Notes: a model not told the origin generated them from the sequence alone. Shown: positions 48,730 through 59,198, counted from the first letter of the stretch. The stretch: 64,000 bases of DNA from Methylobacterium sp. Leaf465 (GCF_001424705.1 NZ_LMRA01000012.1:452887-516886), one strand, 5' to 3'. Program-made: numbers and translations.

Positions 48730-49365
48730 TCAGGCCCGCGCCGCCTCCAGCTCCGCCGAGAGAGCGGCCTCGGCCGCCATGATCTTGCGGACCGCCGGAC
48801 GGGCATTGATGCGGGCGAGGTAGGCCATGATCGCGGGCTCTTCCGGCACCAGCTTGAAGCTCGTGGTCCAGCTGAGCGCGGCGCCCCAGAGCACATCGGC
48901 GGCGGAGTGCCGGTCGCCGAGGAGGTAGGGACCCGGCGTCAGGGCCTCCACCACCGTCCCCAGCACCGCGTCGAAGTCGCCGTAGGGCGACATCGCCCTC
49001 GGACCGGGCTCGCGCTGAAGTGCCCGGTCGACCACTGCCGGCTCGAAGGTCGAGCCATAGAAGACCATCCAGCGCAGGTACGGCCCGCGCAGCGGGTCGC
49101 CGATGGGCGGAGCGAGGCCCCGTTCGGGAAACAGGTCGGCCAGGTAGAGGTAGATCGCCGCCTGCTCGGTGATCAGCGCCTCGCCGTGGCGCAGGGCCGG
49201 CACCTTCCCCAGGGGATTGATCCGCAGGTAATCGGGCTCCCGCCCCCGTCCCGACGGCAGGTCCAGAACGTCCAGCGTGTGCGGCGCGGCGAGTTCCTCG
49301 AGCAGGATGCGCACGCCGGAGGATCGCGTCTGGGGGGCGTGGTAGAGCGTGAGATCGGGTTCCAA
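48730..49365 (-). CDS. Glutathione S-transferase family protein
   Basis: A 211-residue GST with an N-terminal thioredoxin-like domain (LTLYHAPQTRSSGVRILLEE; cis-Pro in GKVPALRHG; EQAAIYLYLAD) and a C-terminal helical domain with the conserved capping motif region LLGDRHSAADVLWG. The N-terminal SxG context suggests Ser as the glutathione-activating residue. The substrate is unknown. Upstream of its start, CGGCGCAG-GCT-CTGCGCCG (49392-49410) can form a hairpin. Confidence 0.9.
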   Translation of the reverse strand: MEPDLTLYHAPQTRSSGVRILLEELAAPHTLDVLDLPSGRGREPDYLRINPLGKVPALRHGEALITEQAAIYLYLADLFPERGLAPPIGDPLRGPYLRWMVFYGSTFEPAVVDRALQREPGPRAMSPYGDFDAVLGTVVEALTPGPYLLGDRHSAADVLWGAALSWTTSFKLVPEEPAIMAYLARINARPAVRKIMAAEAALSAELEAARA

Positions 49366-49635
49366 GCGGCAGACCTTCCGGGTGAATCGGTCGGCGCAGG
49401 CTCTGCGCCGGGACCGCTTAGGTCAACCGTTCGAACCAGTGCCCGATGCGGCGCCGGGCCCGGGAGGGTGCGGGTCTGCGCTCGCCTGAGGTCGCGCACG
49501 CCCGCTATCAGACTAATATCCAGGCTTGCCCGCGTCCCATTCTCGTCGGTGAGCACCGATTCGGTTCGTTCCCGGCGATTCAGCGCGAGAGGGTTCTCAA
49601 CCGGTCCGCCGGACATCCGTGTGTCGGCCGCTCGC

Positions 49636-50628
49636 TCAACCCGATCTGCGTGCCTCGACCGCCTCGGCGAGGAGACAGAGGATCTCGAAGGCAAGAGTCG
49701 CCCCCGCGAGCGCCGTCACACCGGAGGGATCAAGGGGCGGTGCGACCTCGACCACATCGGCACCCACGAGATCCAGGCCGCGCAGGGACCGCACGATCTG
49801 CAGCGCCTCGCGCGCCGTGAAGCCCCCCATCTCCGGCGTGCCGGTGCCGGGCGCATAGGCGGGATCGAGGGCGTCGATGTCGAAGCTCAGGTAGGCCGGC
49901 AAGGGGCCTATCACGGCGCGGGCCTCGGCCAGGACCGCTGGCAGGCCGCGATCGATCACCGCCTCCATCGGCAGGATGCGTACGCCCTGGGCCAGGGCCC
50001 AGTCGAGCTCGTCCGCCGAATCAGTACTGCCGCGCAGGCCGATCTGCACCATCCGGCGGGGATCGAGGACGCCGTCCTCGATGGCGCGGCGGAACGGGGT
50101 GCCGTGGGTCAGGCGCGTGCCGTCGTACTGCGCGTCATCGGTGTCGCCGTGGGCATCGATGTGGATCAGGCCGACGGGACGCGCTCCTCCGAGGGCCCGG
50201 AGCACCGGGTAGGTGACGAAGTGGTCGCCCCCGACCGAGAGCGGAACGATCCGGGCATCCGCCAGGGGCCGGTAGAAGGCCTCGATGGCCCGGGCCGTGG
50301 CGGCCACGTCGACGGGATTGACGGGAACGTCGCCGAGATCGGCGCAGGCCGCGAGGTCGTAGGGTGCCACGCCGGTAGCGGCGTTCCGGGCGCGGGTGCC
50401 GGTGGAGGCCTCGCGCACGCCGCGCGGACCGAGCCGCGCGCCGGGCCGGTTGGTGGTCGCGCCGTCGAAGGGAATGCCGATGAGGCCGATCTCGATTCGC
50501 CCCGGAGCTTCGGACGGGTCGATCACGGGCAGGCGCATGAAACTGGCGAGCCCCGAGAATCGCGGGGTCGCCATGCCCGATTGGGGTCGATGCCCCGCGA
50601 TCCGCGCTCGATCCGCCTCGCTCCGCAT
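49636..50628 (-). CDS. speB: Agmatinase-family ureohydrolase
   Basis: A 330-residue Mn2+-dependent ureohydrolase of the arginase/agmatinase family, which releases urea from agmatine or another guanidino compound. The metal motifs are GGDHF, IDAHGDTDD and SFDIDALDPAYAPGTGTPE. GFTAREALQIVRSL and DVVEVAPPLDPSG fit SpeB, but specificity cannot be fixed from sequence; guanidinobutyrase and guanidinopropionase share this core. GAGGAGAG sits 4-5 bases before the ATG. Confidence 0.88.
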   Translation of the reverse strand: MRSEADRARIAGHRPQSGMATPRFSGLASFMRLPVIDPSEAPGRIEIGLIGIPFDGATTNRPGARLGPRGVREASTGTRARNAATGVAPYDLAACADLGDVPVNPVDVAATARAIEAFYRPLADARIVPLSVGGDHFVTYPVLRALGGARPVGLIHIDAHGDTDDAQYDGTRLTHGTPFRRAIEDGVLDPRRMVQIGLRGSTDSADELDWALAQGVRILPMEAVIDRGLPAVLAEARAVIGPLPAYLSFDIDALDPAYAPGTGTPEMGGFTAREALQIVRSLRGLDLVGADVVEVAPPLDPSGVTALAGATLAFEILCLLAEAVEARRSG

Positions 50629-50706
50629 CCGCTCTCCTCTCGCGCCCGGGTGGCGCGTCGACAGCCCCCCTGGGCGCCGAACCGACGACGGCACGATGAC
50701 GTTCCG

Positions 50707-50735
50707 TTGACGGATCGGCAACGCGTGGCTATAGA
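50707..50735 (+). promoter_or_regulatory. Sigma-70-type promoter for rpsT
   Basis: TTGACG (50707-50712) and TATAGA (50730-50735) are separated by exactly 17 bases, a good housekeeping promoter. It would give a leader of about 125 bases before rpsT. It is the clearest promoter match in the window. Confidence 0.7.
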
Positions 50736-50866
50736 GCCCACATCGCCGACGGACGCGCACTCCGCGATCGTCGGCTTCGCCATTGCCCGAACAACCTGCA
50801 CGCGATCCACCGACACTCAAGCCCGCGGGCCCGTCGCGATCGCCTCAAACGTGACGAGGATGCCCC

Positions 50867-51133
50867 ATGGCCAACACCGTGTCGGCCAAGAAAATGACCC
50901 GCAAGATTGCGAAGCGCACCGCGGTCAACCGCTCGCGTCGCAGCCGTATGCGCACCTTCGTCCGCAAGGTCGAGGAGGCCATCGCCGCCGGTGATCAGTC
51001 CAACGCGCTGACCGCCCTCCGCGCCGCCGAGCCCGAGATCATGCGGGCCGCCCAGCACGGCATCGTGCACAAGAACAACGCCTCCCGGAAGGTCTCGCGC
51101 CTCGCCGCGCGGGTGAAGGCGCTCGCAGCCTAA
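50867..51133 (+). CDS. rpsT: 30S ribosomal protein S20
   Basis: An 88-residue small ribosomal protein that binds 16S rRNA. It has the S20 pattern [20 protein letters not shown], then [18 protein letters not shown], and a C-terminal [19 protein letters not shown]. It is monocistronic, with its own promoter at 50707 and a strong terminator at 51161. Position upstream of dnaA is common in Hyphomicrobiales. Confidence 0.98.
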   Translation: MANTVSAKKMTRKIAKRTAVNRSRRSRMRTFVRKVEEAIAAGDQSNALTALRAAEPEIMRAAQHGIVHKNNASRKVSRLAARVKALAA

Positions 51134-51160
51134 GCCATCCTTCCAGCAGAGACGCGAAAA

Positions 51161-51187
51161 AGCCCGGCAGCGATGCCGGGCTTTTTT
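51161..51187 (+). terminator. Rho-independent terminator after rpsT
   Basis: AGCCCGGCA pairs perfectly with TGCCGGGCT across a GCGA tetraloop, followed by a run of T. It starts 27 bases after the rpsT stop. Confidence 0.95.
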
Positions 51188-51335
51188 CGTCTCGACTTCT
51201 GCGACAGGGGGGTCGGGGCGCGGACATCCGCTGGCTTCTGCGGCCCTTGCGCGGAGCACGCGCCCGCCGCGACCGAGACCATGCGAGACGACGCCCCTTA
51301 CACTCCCGAATCAGGACAGATCCGGTGACACGGCG

Positions 51336-51350
51336 TTAACGCTAACTGAA
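51336..51350 (+). promoter_or_regulatory. Possible CtrA box upstream of dnaA
   Basis: TTAACGCTAACTGAA fits TTAA-N7-TTAA with one mismatch (TGAA). It lies inside the GACAGAT/ATCTGTC dyad, about 360 bases upstream of dnaA. CtrA regulation is inferred only. Confidence 0.35.
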
Positions 51351-51429
51351 ATCTGTCTTGTTGCGACCTGTCGAGGGCGAGTGTAGCTTAACGATGTGTC
51401 ACGATGAACCAACAAATACCCGGTTACGG

Positions 51430-51477
51430 CGAGTCCAGGGCGAATCGTACACAAGGTGGGAGCGTCGCCTGGACTCG
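51430..51477. repeat. Inverted repeat upstream of dnaA
   Basis: CGAGTCCAGG (51430-51439) and CCTGGACTCG (51468-51477) are exact inverses separated by 28 bases. The adjoining CGA (51441-51443) and TCG (51465-51467) extend the pairing after a one-base bulge. No T-tract follows, so it is not a terminator. Confidence 0.75.
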
Positions 51478-51709
51478 GCACCGGAACCCCGCGTCGGAAT
51501 TGCTGCAATTTTAGCTATCCCCGTAAGTCCCGTTGTTAGGAGAACCGTAGCTTATTGTTGATAGGCTTGCTTCATCGACAAAAGCCTTCCCGGGGGCAGT
51601 TGACTCTGGTCCGGCAATATGGGTCTCGCGAATGCCTCGCGGGGCGCAACGTCAGTCAAGTGTGCGTACGTACCGGTGGCGGCCCTCCGCTCTCGGGACG
51701 AGGAGAGCG

Positions 51710-53227
51710 ATGATGCATGTCGACGGTAGCGTGTCCGGCAATGCCGAGATGGGCATGAGCGGCGTGAGCGGTCCCGATACGGTGGCTGCCTGGGCCCGGG
51801 TGAAGCGGCGCCTGCGGGCGGAATTGGGCGAGGATGTGTTCGCGAGCTGGTTCGCCCGCCTCGAACTGGTGGAGGTCCTGGACGGAACCGCCCGCCTCAC
51901 GGTGCCCACCCGATTTCTCAAGAGCTGGATCGAATCCCACTACCTCGACCGGGTGCTGAACACCTTCCGCAGCGAGGTCGAGACCGTGTCGCGCCTCGAC
52001 GTCTCGGTACGGGGTCCCTCCGCCGCGGCCCGCCCCGTTCCCAGCGTCCCGAAGACGGCGAGCAGCGCCGCGAGCCCCCTCGCCCGCCTCCAGGCCGCCG
52101 GCTCGGCGATGCCGTCGCACGGGGACGGCCTGAACGTCTCCGAGGGCGAGTCGGCCCAGGCCCCGCGTGGCGAGGCCGGCGGCGACCTCAACGGCGCCCC
52201 CCTCGACAACCGCCTGACCTTCGCGAGCTTCGTCGTCGGCCGTTCGAACGCCCTGGCCCACGCCGCCGCTGAGCGCGTCGCCCGCCACGACGGCCAGGGT
52301 GCCCTCTACAACCCGCTCTACTTCCATGCCGGCGTCGGCCTGGGCAAGACCCACCTCCTCCACGGCATCGGCCATGCCGCCCGGGAATCCGGCCGCCGGG
52401 TGATCTACCTCACCGCCGACCGCTTCATGTACGGCTTCGTCAACGCGCTGAAGACCCAGAACGCGCTGGCCTTCAAGGAGCGCCTGCGCGCCATCGACCT
52501 CCTCATCCTCGACGACGTCCAGTTCATCCAGGGCAAGTCGATCCAGGCCGAGTTCGGCCACACCATCAACGCGTTGATCGATGCTGGCCGCCAGGTGGTC
52601 GTCGCCTCGGACCGTCCGCCCACCGAGCTCGAAGCCCTGGAGGAGCGCGTGCGCTCGCGCCTGGCCGGTGGCCTCGTGGTGGAGATCGGCAGCCTCGACG
52701 AGCAGCTGCGCGCCTCGATCCTCTCGGCGCGCCTGGCTGCGGTGCAGGTCTCGCATCCGAACTTCGAGGTGTCCCCGACGGTGGCCACCTACGTCGCCCG
52801 GGCGATCACGGCCAATGGTCGCGATCTCGAAGGCGCCGTGAACCGGCTCCTGGCCCACGCCACCCTCACGGGCACGGCCGTGACCATGGAGACCGCCGAA
52901 ACCGCGATCCGCGATCTCGTGAAGAACCGCGAGCCCAAGCGCATCAAGATCGAGGACATCCAGAAGCTGGTGGCCTCGCGCTACAACGTCTCGCGCTCCG
53001 ACATCCTGTCCGAGCGGCGCACCGCCGCCGTGGTCAAGCCGCGCCAGATCGCGATGTACCTGTCGAAGGTGCTCACCCTGCGCTCGCTGCCCGAGATCGG
53101 CCGCCGCTTCGGCGGGCGCGACCACACCACCGTGCTGCACGCCGTGCGCAAGATCGACAAGCTGATCGGCGAGGACAACGTTCTGAACGACGAGGTCGAG
53201 CTCCTGAAGCGCATGCTGCAGGATTAA
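51710..53227 (+). CDS. dnaA: Chromosomal replication initiator DnaA
   Basis: This AAA+ ATPase melts the replication origin and loads the helicase. The 505 residues comprise domain I (about 18-90), a Pro/Ser/Ala-rich domain II (about 95-165), an AAA+ domain III with Walker [11 protein letters not shown] and Walker [10 protein letters not shown], and a DNA-binding domain IV with the signature [18 protein letters not shown]. Two adjacent ATGs follow AGGAG; the second (51713) has slightly better spacing. It is followed by dnaN after 187 bases. Confidence 0.97.
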   Translation: MMHVDGSVSGNAEMGMSGVSGPDTVAAWARVKRRLRAELGEDVFASWFARLELVEVLDGTARLTVPTRFLKSWIESHYLDRVLNTFRSEVETVSRLDVSVRGPSAAARPVPSVPKTASSAASPLARLQAAGSAMPSHGDGLNVSEGESAQAPRGEAGGDLNGAPLDNRLTFASFVVGRSNALAHAAAERVARHDGQGALYNPLYFHAGVGLGKTHLLHGIGHAARESGRRVIYLTADRFMYGFVNALKTQNALAFKERLRAIDLLILDDVQFIQGKSIQAEFGHTINALIDAGRQVVVASDRPPTELEALEERVRSRLAGGLVVEIGSLDEQLRASILSARLAAVQVSHPNFEVSPTVATYVARAITANGRDLEGAVNRLLAHATLTGTAVTMETAETAIRDLVKNREPKRIKIEDIQKLVASRYNVSRSDILSERRTAAVVKPRQIAMYLSKVLTLRSLPEIGRRFGGRDHTTVLHAVRKIDKLIGEDNVLNDEVELLKRMLQD

Positions 53228-53414
53228 GCGCGCCGGGGTGTCGCGCCGTTGTGCGACGCCCCGAAACATCCGCGGATAGCCGGCCTCTCGCACTTGCGTT
53301 CGCCCGGAGGCTTCGCCAAGTTCGACAACCACGGTGCCAGGGCGCACGTGGAACCGGAGCGCTTCGATCGCGCCCGTTCCGGCGACGTCCGACGAGAGAC
53401 CACGAGTTCAGACC

Positions 53415-54536
53415 ATGAGAGTCACTGTCGAGCGTGCGGCCCTTCTTCGGTCGCTCGGCCACGTGCACCGCGTGGTGGAGCGCCGCAATACCATCCCGAT
53501 CCTGTCCAACGTCCTCCTCCGCTGCGACGCGGGCAGCCTGGAGCTGCGGGCGACCGACCTCGACATCGAGGTGACGGAGACCATTCCGGCCGACGTTGTG
53601 GATGCCGGCGCCACCACGGTGCCCGCCCACGTCATCTACGACATCGTGCGTAAGCTGCCGGACGGCGCCCAGGTCTCGCTCGAGACCAGCGGCGAGACCG
53701 GGCAGATGACCATCCGTTCGGGGCGTTCGCGCTTCTCGCTCGGCGCCCTGCCCGAGGGGGATTTCCCCGATCTCGCGGCCGGCGAGCTGCCGACCCGCTT
53801 TGTGATCGCGGCCTCCGACCTGAAGCGCCTGATCGAGAAGACGCAGTTCGCGATCTCGACGGAAGAGACGCGCTACTATCTCAACGGCATCTATCTCCAC
53901 ACCATCGAGGTCGATGGGACCCTGCGCATGCGCGGCGTCGCCACCGACGGGCACCGCCTCGCCCGCGTCGAGATCGAGGCGCCCGAGGGCAGCCGCGACA
54001 TGCCGGGGATCATCGTGCCCCGCAAGGCGGTGGCCGAGATCATCAAGCTGGTGGAGGATGGCGGCGAGAGCGTCGAGATCGACCTGTCGCCGGCCAAGAT
54101 CCGCTTCAAGTTCGCCAGCGGCGTGGTGCTGATCTCGAAGCTGATCGACGGGACCTTCCCGGATTACCAGCGCGTGATCCCGTCGGGCAACGACAAGTTC
54201 CTCACCGTCGAGCGCGACGTCTTCGCCAAGGCCGTCGATCGCGTCTCGACGATCTCGTCGGAGCGCGGCCGGGCGGTGAAGCTCGCCGTGCAGGAGGGCC
54301 GCCTCGCCCTCTCGGTGAACAACCCCGATTCCGGCAGCGCCACCGAGGAACTCGACGTCGATTACGACGCCCCCGCCCTCGATATCGGCTTCAACGCCCG
54401 CTACCTCCTCGACATCACGAGTCAGCTCGAAGGCGACACCGCCCTCTTCAAGCTGGCCGATCCGGGCTCCCCGACCCTGATCCAGGACCGCGAGGGCGCC
54501 GCCGCCCTCTACGTGCTGATGCCGATGCGGGTGTGA
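53415..54536 (+). CDS. dnaN: DNA polymerase III beta subunit (sliding clamp)
   Basis: This 373-residue ring-forming processivity clamp has three clamp domains. It begins MRVTVERAALLRSLGHVHRV and contains RRNTIPILSNVLL, ATDLDIEVTE, and FPDYQRVIP; the last residues ALYVLMPMRV form the conserved C-terminal partner-binding end. The start was chosen because the upstream 27 residues are unconserved. Confidence 0.97.
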   Translation: MRVTVERAALLRSLGHVHRVVERRNTIPILSNVLLRCDAGSLELRATDLDIEVTETIPADVVDAGATTVPAHVIYDIVRKLPDGAQVSLETSGETGQMTIRSGRSRFSLGALPEGDFPDLAAGELPTRFVIAASDLKRLIEKTQFAISTEETRYYLNGIYLHTIEVDGTLRMRGVATDGHRLARVEIEAPEGSRDMPGIIVPRKAVAEIIKLVEDGGESVEIDLSPAKIRFKFASGVVLISKLIDGTFPDYQRVIPSGNDKFLTVERDVFAKAVDRVSTISSERGRAVKLAVQEGRLALSVNNPDSGSATEELDVDYDAPALDIGFNARYLLDITSQLEGDTALFKLADPGSPTLIQDREGAAALYVLMPMRV

Positions 54537-54596
54537 TCGCCGCTCGTGGCGTCGCGGTGCGAGACAGGCCGCGGGTGATCGGCTAAGGGCAGGCGG

Positions 54597-55724
54597 GTGC
54601 GTCTCACCCGTCTGATCTGCCGCGACTTCCGGAACCACGCCGACCTCGACCTCGCGGTCGACCGTCGCTTCGTCGCCCTGGTGGGCGAGAACGGGGCCGG
54701 CAAGACCAACCTTTTGGAAGCGATCTCGCTGTTCTCGCCGGGACGCGGCCTGCGCCGCGCCGACCTCTCGGCGATGCCGCGGACCGGCGGGCCGGGCGGC
54801 TTCGCCGTGTCCATGACCCTGGCGGGGGACGAGACCGAGCATCGGATCGGCACCGGCTACGAACCGCCCGGCCTCGACGGCCGCGCCGCCCGCCTGTGCC
54901 GGATCGACGGGGCCACCGCGCCCTCGCCCGTGGCCTTCTCGGAGTTCCTCCGGGTGGTCTGGCTGACCCCGGATCTCGACGGTCTGTTTCGCGGCCCAGC
55001 CGGTGACCGGCGCCGCTTTCTCGACCGCCTCGTCCTCGCGGTGGACGCGAGCCACGGCGCCCGCGTCAACGCGATGGAGCGCGCCCTGCGCTCGCGCAAC
55101 CGCCTGCTCGACGAGCGGCCCAACGATGGCCAATGGCTCGACGCGATCGAGCGCGAGGTGGCCGAGCTCGGCGTCGCCGTGGCGCTGGCCCGGCGCGAGA
55201 CTGCGGAGCGTCTGGATCGGCTCATCGCCGAGACCCGTGACGATGCCCAGCCCTTTCCCTGGGCCGGCCTGCGCCTGGAAGGCGACCTCGACGACCTCGT
55301 GGCGGTCTGGCCCGCGATCGAGGCCGAGGACCGCTTCCGCATGGCCCTGCGCCAGGGCCGCAGCCGCGACCGCGCCGCCGGCCGGACCCTGAGCGGACCG
55401 CAGACCAGCGACCTCGTGGTCCGCCACGGCCCGAAGGACGTGCCCGCCGCCACCGCCTCCACCGGCGAGCAGAAGGCACTCCTCATCGGCCTCGTCCTCG
55501 CCCATGCCCGCCTGGTCCAGGCCATGAGCGGTCTGGCGCCCGTGATCCTGCTCGACGAGGTCGCGGCCCATCTCGATCCGCGCCGGCGCGCCGGGCTCTT
55601 CGATGCCCTCGAAGCCCTGCAGGGGCAGGTCTGGATGACGGGGGCCGACCCGGCCCTCTTCGGCGAGCTGGACGGGCGGGCCGATATGGTCAAGGTCGCG
55701 GACGGGCGGATCGCGTCGAACTGA
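54597..55724 (+). CDS. recF: DNA replication and repair protein RecF
   Basis: A 375-residue SMC-like ATPase of the RecFOR gap-repair pathway. Walker A is GENGAGKTNLLE, the ABC-type signature is STGEQKALLIGL and Walker B is PVILLDEVAAHLD. It begins MRLTRLICRDFRNHADLDL from a GTG. It lies 60 bases after dnaN, the standard dnaA-dnaN-recF order; gyrB, often next, is absent here. Confidence 0.96.
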   Translation: MRLTRLICRDFRNHADLDLAVDRRFVALVGENGAGKTNLLEAISLFSPGRGLRRADLSAMPRTGGPGGFAVSMTLAGDETEHRIGTGYEPPGLDGRAARLCRIDGATAPSPVAFSEFLRVVWLTPDLDGLFRGPAGDRRRFLDRLVLAVDASHGARVNAMERALRSRNRLLDERPNDGQWLDAIEREVAELGVAVALARRETAERLDRLIAETRDDAQPFPWAGLRLEGDLDDLVAVWPAIEAEDRFRMALRQGRSRDRAAGRTLSGPQTSDLVVRHGPKDVPAATASTGEQKALLIGLVLAHARLVQAMSGLAPVILLDEVAAHLDPRRRAGLFDALEALQGQVWMTGADPALFGELDGRADMVKVADGRIASN

Positions 55725-55745
55725 TTGCCCAATGGTGTCGGAGCG

Positions 55746-55903
55746 TCAGACGAGAATCCCCGAACTGTCGGTCTGCGAAAAGTCGTGGCCGATGAACTCC
55801 TGTGCGAGGGCCCGGCGCACCGCTTCGGTCTGGCTCGTCTTGGCCAAGTCGTCACCTTCTCGGCGAGGCGATTGACCTCCTCGCTTCGGATGGTCAGAGG
55901 CAT
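55746..55903 (-). pseudogene. Frameshifted VapB-type antitoxin remnant
   Basis: The minus strand starts MPLTIRSEEVNRLAEKVT in one frame and continues TSQTEAVRRALAQEF, ending SSGILV and a TGA, in another. Joined, they make a 52-residue VapB/Rv0623-type antitoxin. The region is 158 bases long where 159 are needed, so one base is missing near 55847-55850 (GTGACGACTTGG on the minus strand). No VapC toxin follows: recF occupies the downstream DNA on the other strand. The break is either decay of an orphan or a sequencing error. Confidence 0.8.
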
Positions 55904-56005
55904 TATGCCGATCCCCGGATCGACGCGTCACCCGTGTAGACGCGTCGAGCGTCTTGCCGACACATCGGCGCCGCAAGCGGCCCGCCCGCTCACCATCAGG
56001 CCAGG

Positions 56006-57862
56006 ATGCCCATGACAAGCCGCCTCGACGAGGCTCGCGCCGCGTTGAAGACCACCTTCGGCTACGACGATTTCCGGCCGGGCCAGGACGAGGTGATCGG
56101 CGCCGTCCTCGACGGGACCGACGTGTTCGCCGTGATGCCCACGGGCTCCGGCAAGTCGATGACCTACCAGTTGCCGGCGCTCGTCGAATCGTCGCTGACC
56201 GTCGTGGTCTCGCCGCTGATCGCCCTGATGCACGACCAGGTGCAGCAGATGCTCGGCTTCGGTGTGGCCGCCGCGACGCTGAACTCGTCCGTCGCCGAGG
56301 CGACCTCCCGTGAGACCTGGCGGCAGATCCGCTCCGGCGACCTGCGCCTGCTCTTCGTCTCGCCCGAGCGGCTGATGATGGAGGGGCTCATGGATGCCCT
56401 GCGGGGCGCCGGCGTGCGCCGGCTCGCCGTGGACGAGGCGCACTGCGTCTCGCAATGGGGTCACGACTTCCGTCCGGAATACCGGGACCTCGCCCGGGCC
56501 CGCGAGGCCCTGGGCAACGTCCAGACCGTGGCGCTCACCGCCACTGCCGACAAGGCGACCCGGGCCGACATCACCGAGCGGCTGTTCCCGGCGGGTCGCG
56601 AACTCAAGGCCTTCGTCCATTCCTTCGACCGGCCGAACATCCGCTTGACCTTCACGCCGAAGGACAACCCCACCCGCCAGATCGAGCGCTTCCTGCGCCA
56701 CCGGCGCGCCGAGAGCGGAATCATCTACTGCTCGTCCCGCAAGCGCACCGAGCAACTGGCCGAGACCCTGGCCAAGGACGGCTTCAACGCCCTGCCCTAC
56801 CATGCCGGCCTCGACCAGGGCACGCGCATGCGGAACCAGGACACCTTCCTGCAGGAGGACGGCGTGGTGATGACCGCCACGGTGGCCTTCGGCATGGGCA
56901 TCAACAAGCCCGACGTGCGCTTCGTCTGCCATGCCGACATGCCCTCCAACGTCGAGGGCTACTACCAGGAGATCGGCCGCGCCGGCCGCGACGGCCTGCC
57001 CGCCGACACCCTGACCATCTACGGCCTGGACGACATGGCCCTGCGCCGCCGCCAGATCGACGAGAAGGACGTGCCGGACGAGCGCCGGCGCGTGGAGCGG
57101 CGCAAGCTGGAAGCCATGATCGCGCTCTGCGAAGGGGCCACCTGCAGGCGCCAGTCGCTGCTCGGCTATTTCGGCGAGGCGAGCGAACCCTGCGGGCGCT
57201 GCGACCTCTGCCGCAGCGGCGTCTCGCTCATCGACGCGACGGTGCCGGCCCAGAAGCTGCTCTCGGCCATCGTGCGCACCGGCCAGCGCTTCGGCGCCGC
57301 CTATGTCTGCGACGTGGTGCACGGGAAGGAATCCGACACGATCCGGCGTAACGGCCACGCGGCGTTGAAGACCTTCGGGGTCGGTGCCGACAAGCCCATC
57401 GCCGCTTGGCGCGCGATGCTGCGCCAGCTCTTCGCCGCCGGGGCCGTGACCGAGAACGGCGACGGGTTCGGCGGGCTCTCGCTCACCGACAAGGGCGAGG
57501 CGATCCTGTTCGGCCGCGAGGCCATCCAGATGCGGCCCGACCCCGAGCCGAAGGTGGCCGAGCCGCGCGACCGCAAGCGCGGGGCGGCCCGCGAGGACGC
57601 GAGCCTGGATCTCGATCCCGCCACCGAGGCCCTGTTCCAGCACCTGCGCGGCCTGCGCGCCACCATCGCCCGGGCCGAGGGCATCGCCGCCTTCATGGTC
57701 TTCCCCGACCGGACCCTGATCGAGATGGCGCGCACCAAGCCCGTCGACCTCTACGCCCTGCGCACGGTCCACGGAGTCGGCGAGCGCAAGCGCGAGGCCT
57801 ACGGCGAGCGCTTCGTCGCGGCGGTGGCGGATTTCCTGTCCCACGCGCCGGCCGCCCGGTAG
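56006..57862 (+). CDS. recQ: ATP-dependent DNA helicase RecQ
   Basis: A 618-residue superfamily 2 3'-5' helicase for recombination repair. Motif I is [14 protein letters not shown], motif [18 protein letters not shown], with [12 protein letters not shown] and [10 protein letters not shown]. The RQC zinc site is visible as [11 protein letters not shown] and CGRCDLC, and a C-terminal HRDC domain occupies about 535-610. Two near ATGs (56006, 56012) are possible. It is divergent from the VapB remnant. Confidence 0.96.
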   Translation: MPMTSRLDEARAALKTTFGYDDFRPGQDEVIGAVLDGTDVFAVMPTGSGKSMTYQLPALVESSLTVVVSPLIALMHDQVQQMLGFGVAAATLNSSVAEATSRETWRQIRSGDLRLLFVSPERLMMEGLMDALRGAGVRRLAVDEAHCVSQWGHDFRPEYRDLARAREALGNVQTVALTATADKATRADITERLFPAGRELKAFVHSFDRPNIRLTFTPKDNPTRQIERFLRHRRAESGIIYCSSRKRTEQLAETLAKDGFNALPYHAGLDQGTRMRNQDTFLQEDGVVMTATVAFGMGINKPDVRFVCHADMPSNVEGYYQEIGRAGRDGLPADTLTIYGLDDMALRRRQIDEKDVPDERRRVERRKLEAMIALCEGATCRRQSLLGYFGEASEPCGRCDLCRSGVSLIDATVPAQKLLSAIVRTGQRFGAAYVCDVVHGKESDTIRRNGHAALKTFGVGADKPIAAWRAMLRQLFAAGAVTENGDGFGGLSLTDKGEAILFGREAIQMRPDPEPKVAEPRDRKRGAAREDASLDLDPATEALFQHLRGLRATIARAEGIAAFMVFPDRTLIEMARTKPVDLYALRTVHGVGERKREAYGERFVAAVADFLSHAPAAR

Positions 57863-58034
57863 GACGGGCGGTCGGGGCGCCCCGACGGCGCCCGGATGCG
57901 CTTTCGCACTCGTCTATCCGGATCGCCATCGTGTAGGGACGGGCGCGGCCAGCGGCCGCCAGCTTCGAATCGGACGGGTCCCCATCATCACGCCTTCAGA
58001 ACCGCCCGCACCGGCTGCCCGTCAGGTCTTCTAC

Positions 58035-59198
58035 ATGCCGGGCTTCGATCCCCGCGAACCCGAGACCTATTGGGGTCTGTTCCGGCGGGAAGCCCGGCTC
58101 ACGGCCGTCCGGCGCGGACTGGCGATCACGGTGGGCGATCCGGAGCGGAGCGCGGACGGGCTGGCCGTCGACTGGCGCGTGGATCTCGACGGACACACGA
58201 CGCACTACACCCTCCTGCGTTGGGACGACATCGTCGCGGCCCGGTTCCCCCGCACCAACGGACGCCGCCTGCTCGAGGTGCCGGCCCTGTGGTGGCGCCT
58301 GATCCGGTCGGGCTACGTCGCTCCCTTCCGGCGTGAGGCCCGGCGCTTCGCCCGGGTCATCGTCGGCGTCCACCTGATCTACCTGTTCCTCGTCGTCCTG
58401 AGCCTCGGCCTCGCGTCGGCTGCCGTCGCCCTGGTGCCTGGCCTGTCCGGGATCTGGGGGCTCCTGGCGGTGCCCGTGCTGGCCTACGGGCTCCTCGCGC
58501 TGCTCATACGGGCGACCCGCGGCAAGCCGTTCTACGTGGCGCATCTCGTCGACGACACCGCCTTCACCCACGATCACGCCAGCGGCGCCGACACCCGGAT
58601 GCGCGCCCGGCTCGACGCCTTCGCGTCGATCATCCGGGGCGCGGAGGGCCAGGCCTCCGAGATCGTGGTCATCGGCCATTCCTCGTCGAGCTTCCTCGGT
58701 CTCGAGGCGCTCGACCGGGTGCTCGTCGCCGATCCCGAATTCGGCCGGCGCGGTACGCCGGTCTCCTTCGTGAGCATCGGCAGCGTCATCCCGTGGATCA
58801 CCCTCGATCCCCGCGCCACCGAGACCCGTGGCGCCCTCGCCCGGGTGGCGGCGAGCGACGCGATCCGCTGGCTCGACGTCCGGGCCAAGTGGGACTGGCT
58901 CTCGGTCCACCAGCGCAATCCGCTCAGCGCCTCGAAGCTTCCGGCGCCCCTGGCCCATCGCCCCGTCGAGATTCACGTCCGGATCGAGGATCTGATCGAG
59001 ACGCGCATCATCGCCCGGCGCAAGTGGAACCTGTTCCGGATGCACTTCCAGCTGCTCATGTCGAGCCGCGACCCGGAGGCCTTCGACTACGTCGCCTTCG
59101 TGGCCGGCCCCGAACCCGTCCATGCGCTGATCCGGCGGTGGCGCGACGTGAAGGAGCAGCCCAAGGGGCGTTTCATCGCCGAAAGCCCGGAGGATTAG
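58035..59198 (+). CDS. Membrane protein with alpha/beta-hydrolase-like fold
   Basis: A 387-residue protein of unknown function. Two membrane helices lie at about 108-132 and 137-158, followed by a cytoplasmic domain with a nucleophile-elbow-like [16 protein letters not shown]. The hydrolase fold is suggested only by this motif; the catalytic acid and His are not obvious. The reading frame is open upstream (encoding ARQVFY before the Met), so the true start may be earlier at a non-ATG codon, although no GTG or TTG was found. It lies 110 bases upstream of purL. Confidence 0.75.
   Translation: MPGFDPREPETYWGLFRREARLTAVRRGLAITVGDPERSADGLAVDWRVDLDGHTTHYTLLRWDDIVAARFPRTNGRRLLEVPALWWRLIRSGYVAPFRREARRFARVIVGVHLIYLFLVVLSLGLASAAVALVPGLSGIWGLLAVPVLAYGLLALLIRATRGKPFYVAHLVDDTAFTHDHASGADTRMRARLDAFASIIRGAEGQASEIVVIGHSSSSFLGLEALDRVLVADPEFGRRGTPVSFVSIGSVIPWITLDPRATETRGALARVAASDAIRWLDVRAKWDWLSVHQRNPLSASKLPAPLAHRPVEIHVRIEDLIETRIIARRKWNLFRMHFQLLMSSRDPEAFDYVAFVAGPEPVHALIRRWRDVKEQPKGRFIAESPED

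Larger units (their letters stand above)
51188..51709. other. 520-base rpsT-dnaA intergenic region rich in dyads
   Basis: There is no convincing gene here. The stretch from about 51,310 to 51,620 is visibly less GC-rich than the surroundings. It holds several inverted repeats: GACAGAT (51315-51321) with ATCTGTC (51351-51357); GTGACAC (51325-51331) with GTGTCAC (51396-51402); and a 10-bp pair at 51430/51468. TTAACG occurs at 51336 and 51388. DnaA boxes (TTATCCACA) are not clear; the best are two-mismatch matches TGTTGATAG and TCGTACACA. It could be dnaA's control region or part of a replication origin. Confidence 0.6.

Noticed and set aside
51600-51650. TTGACT at 51600 as a dnaA promoter
   Set aside because: No acceptable -10 hexamer lies 16-18 bases downstream.
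53073-55571. 832-codon open frame antisense to dnaN and recF
   Set aside because: It spans two essential sense genes and has no domain.
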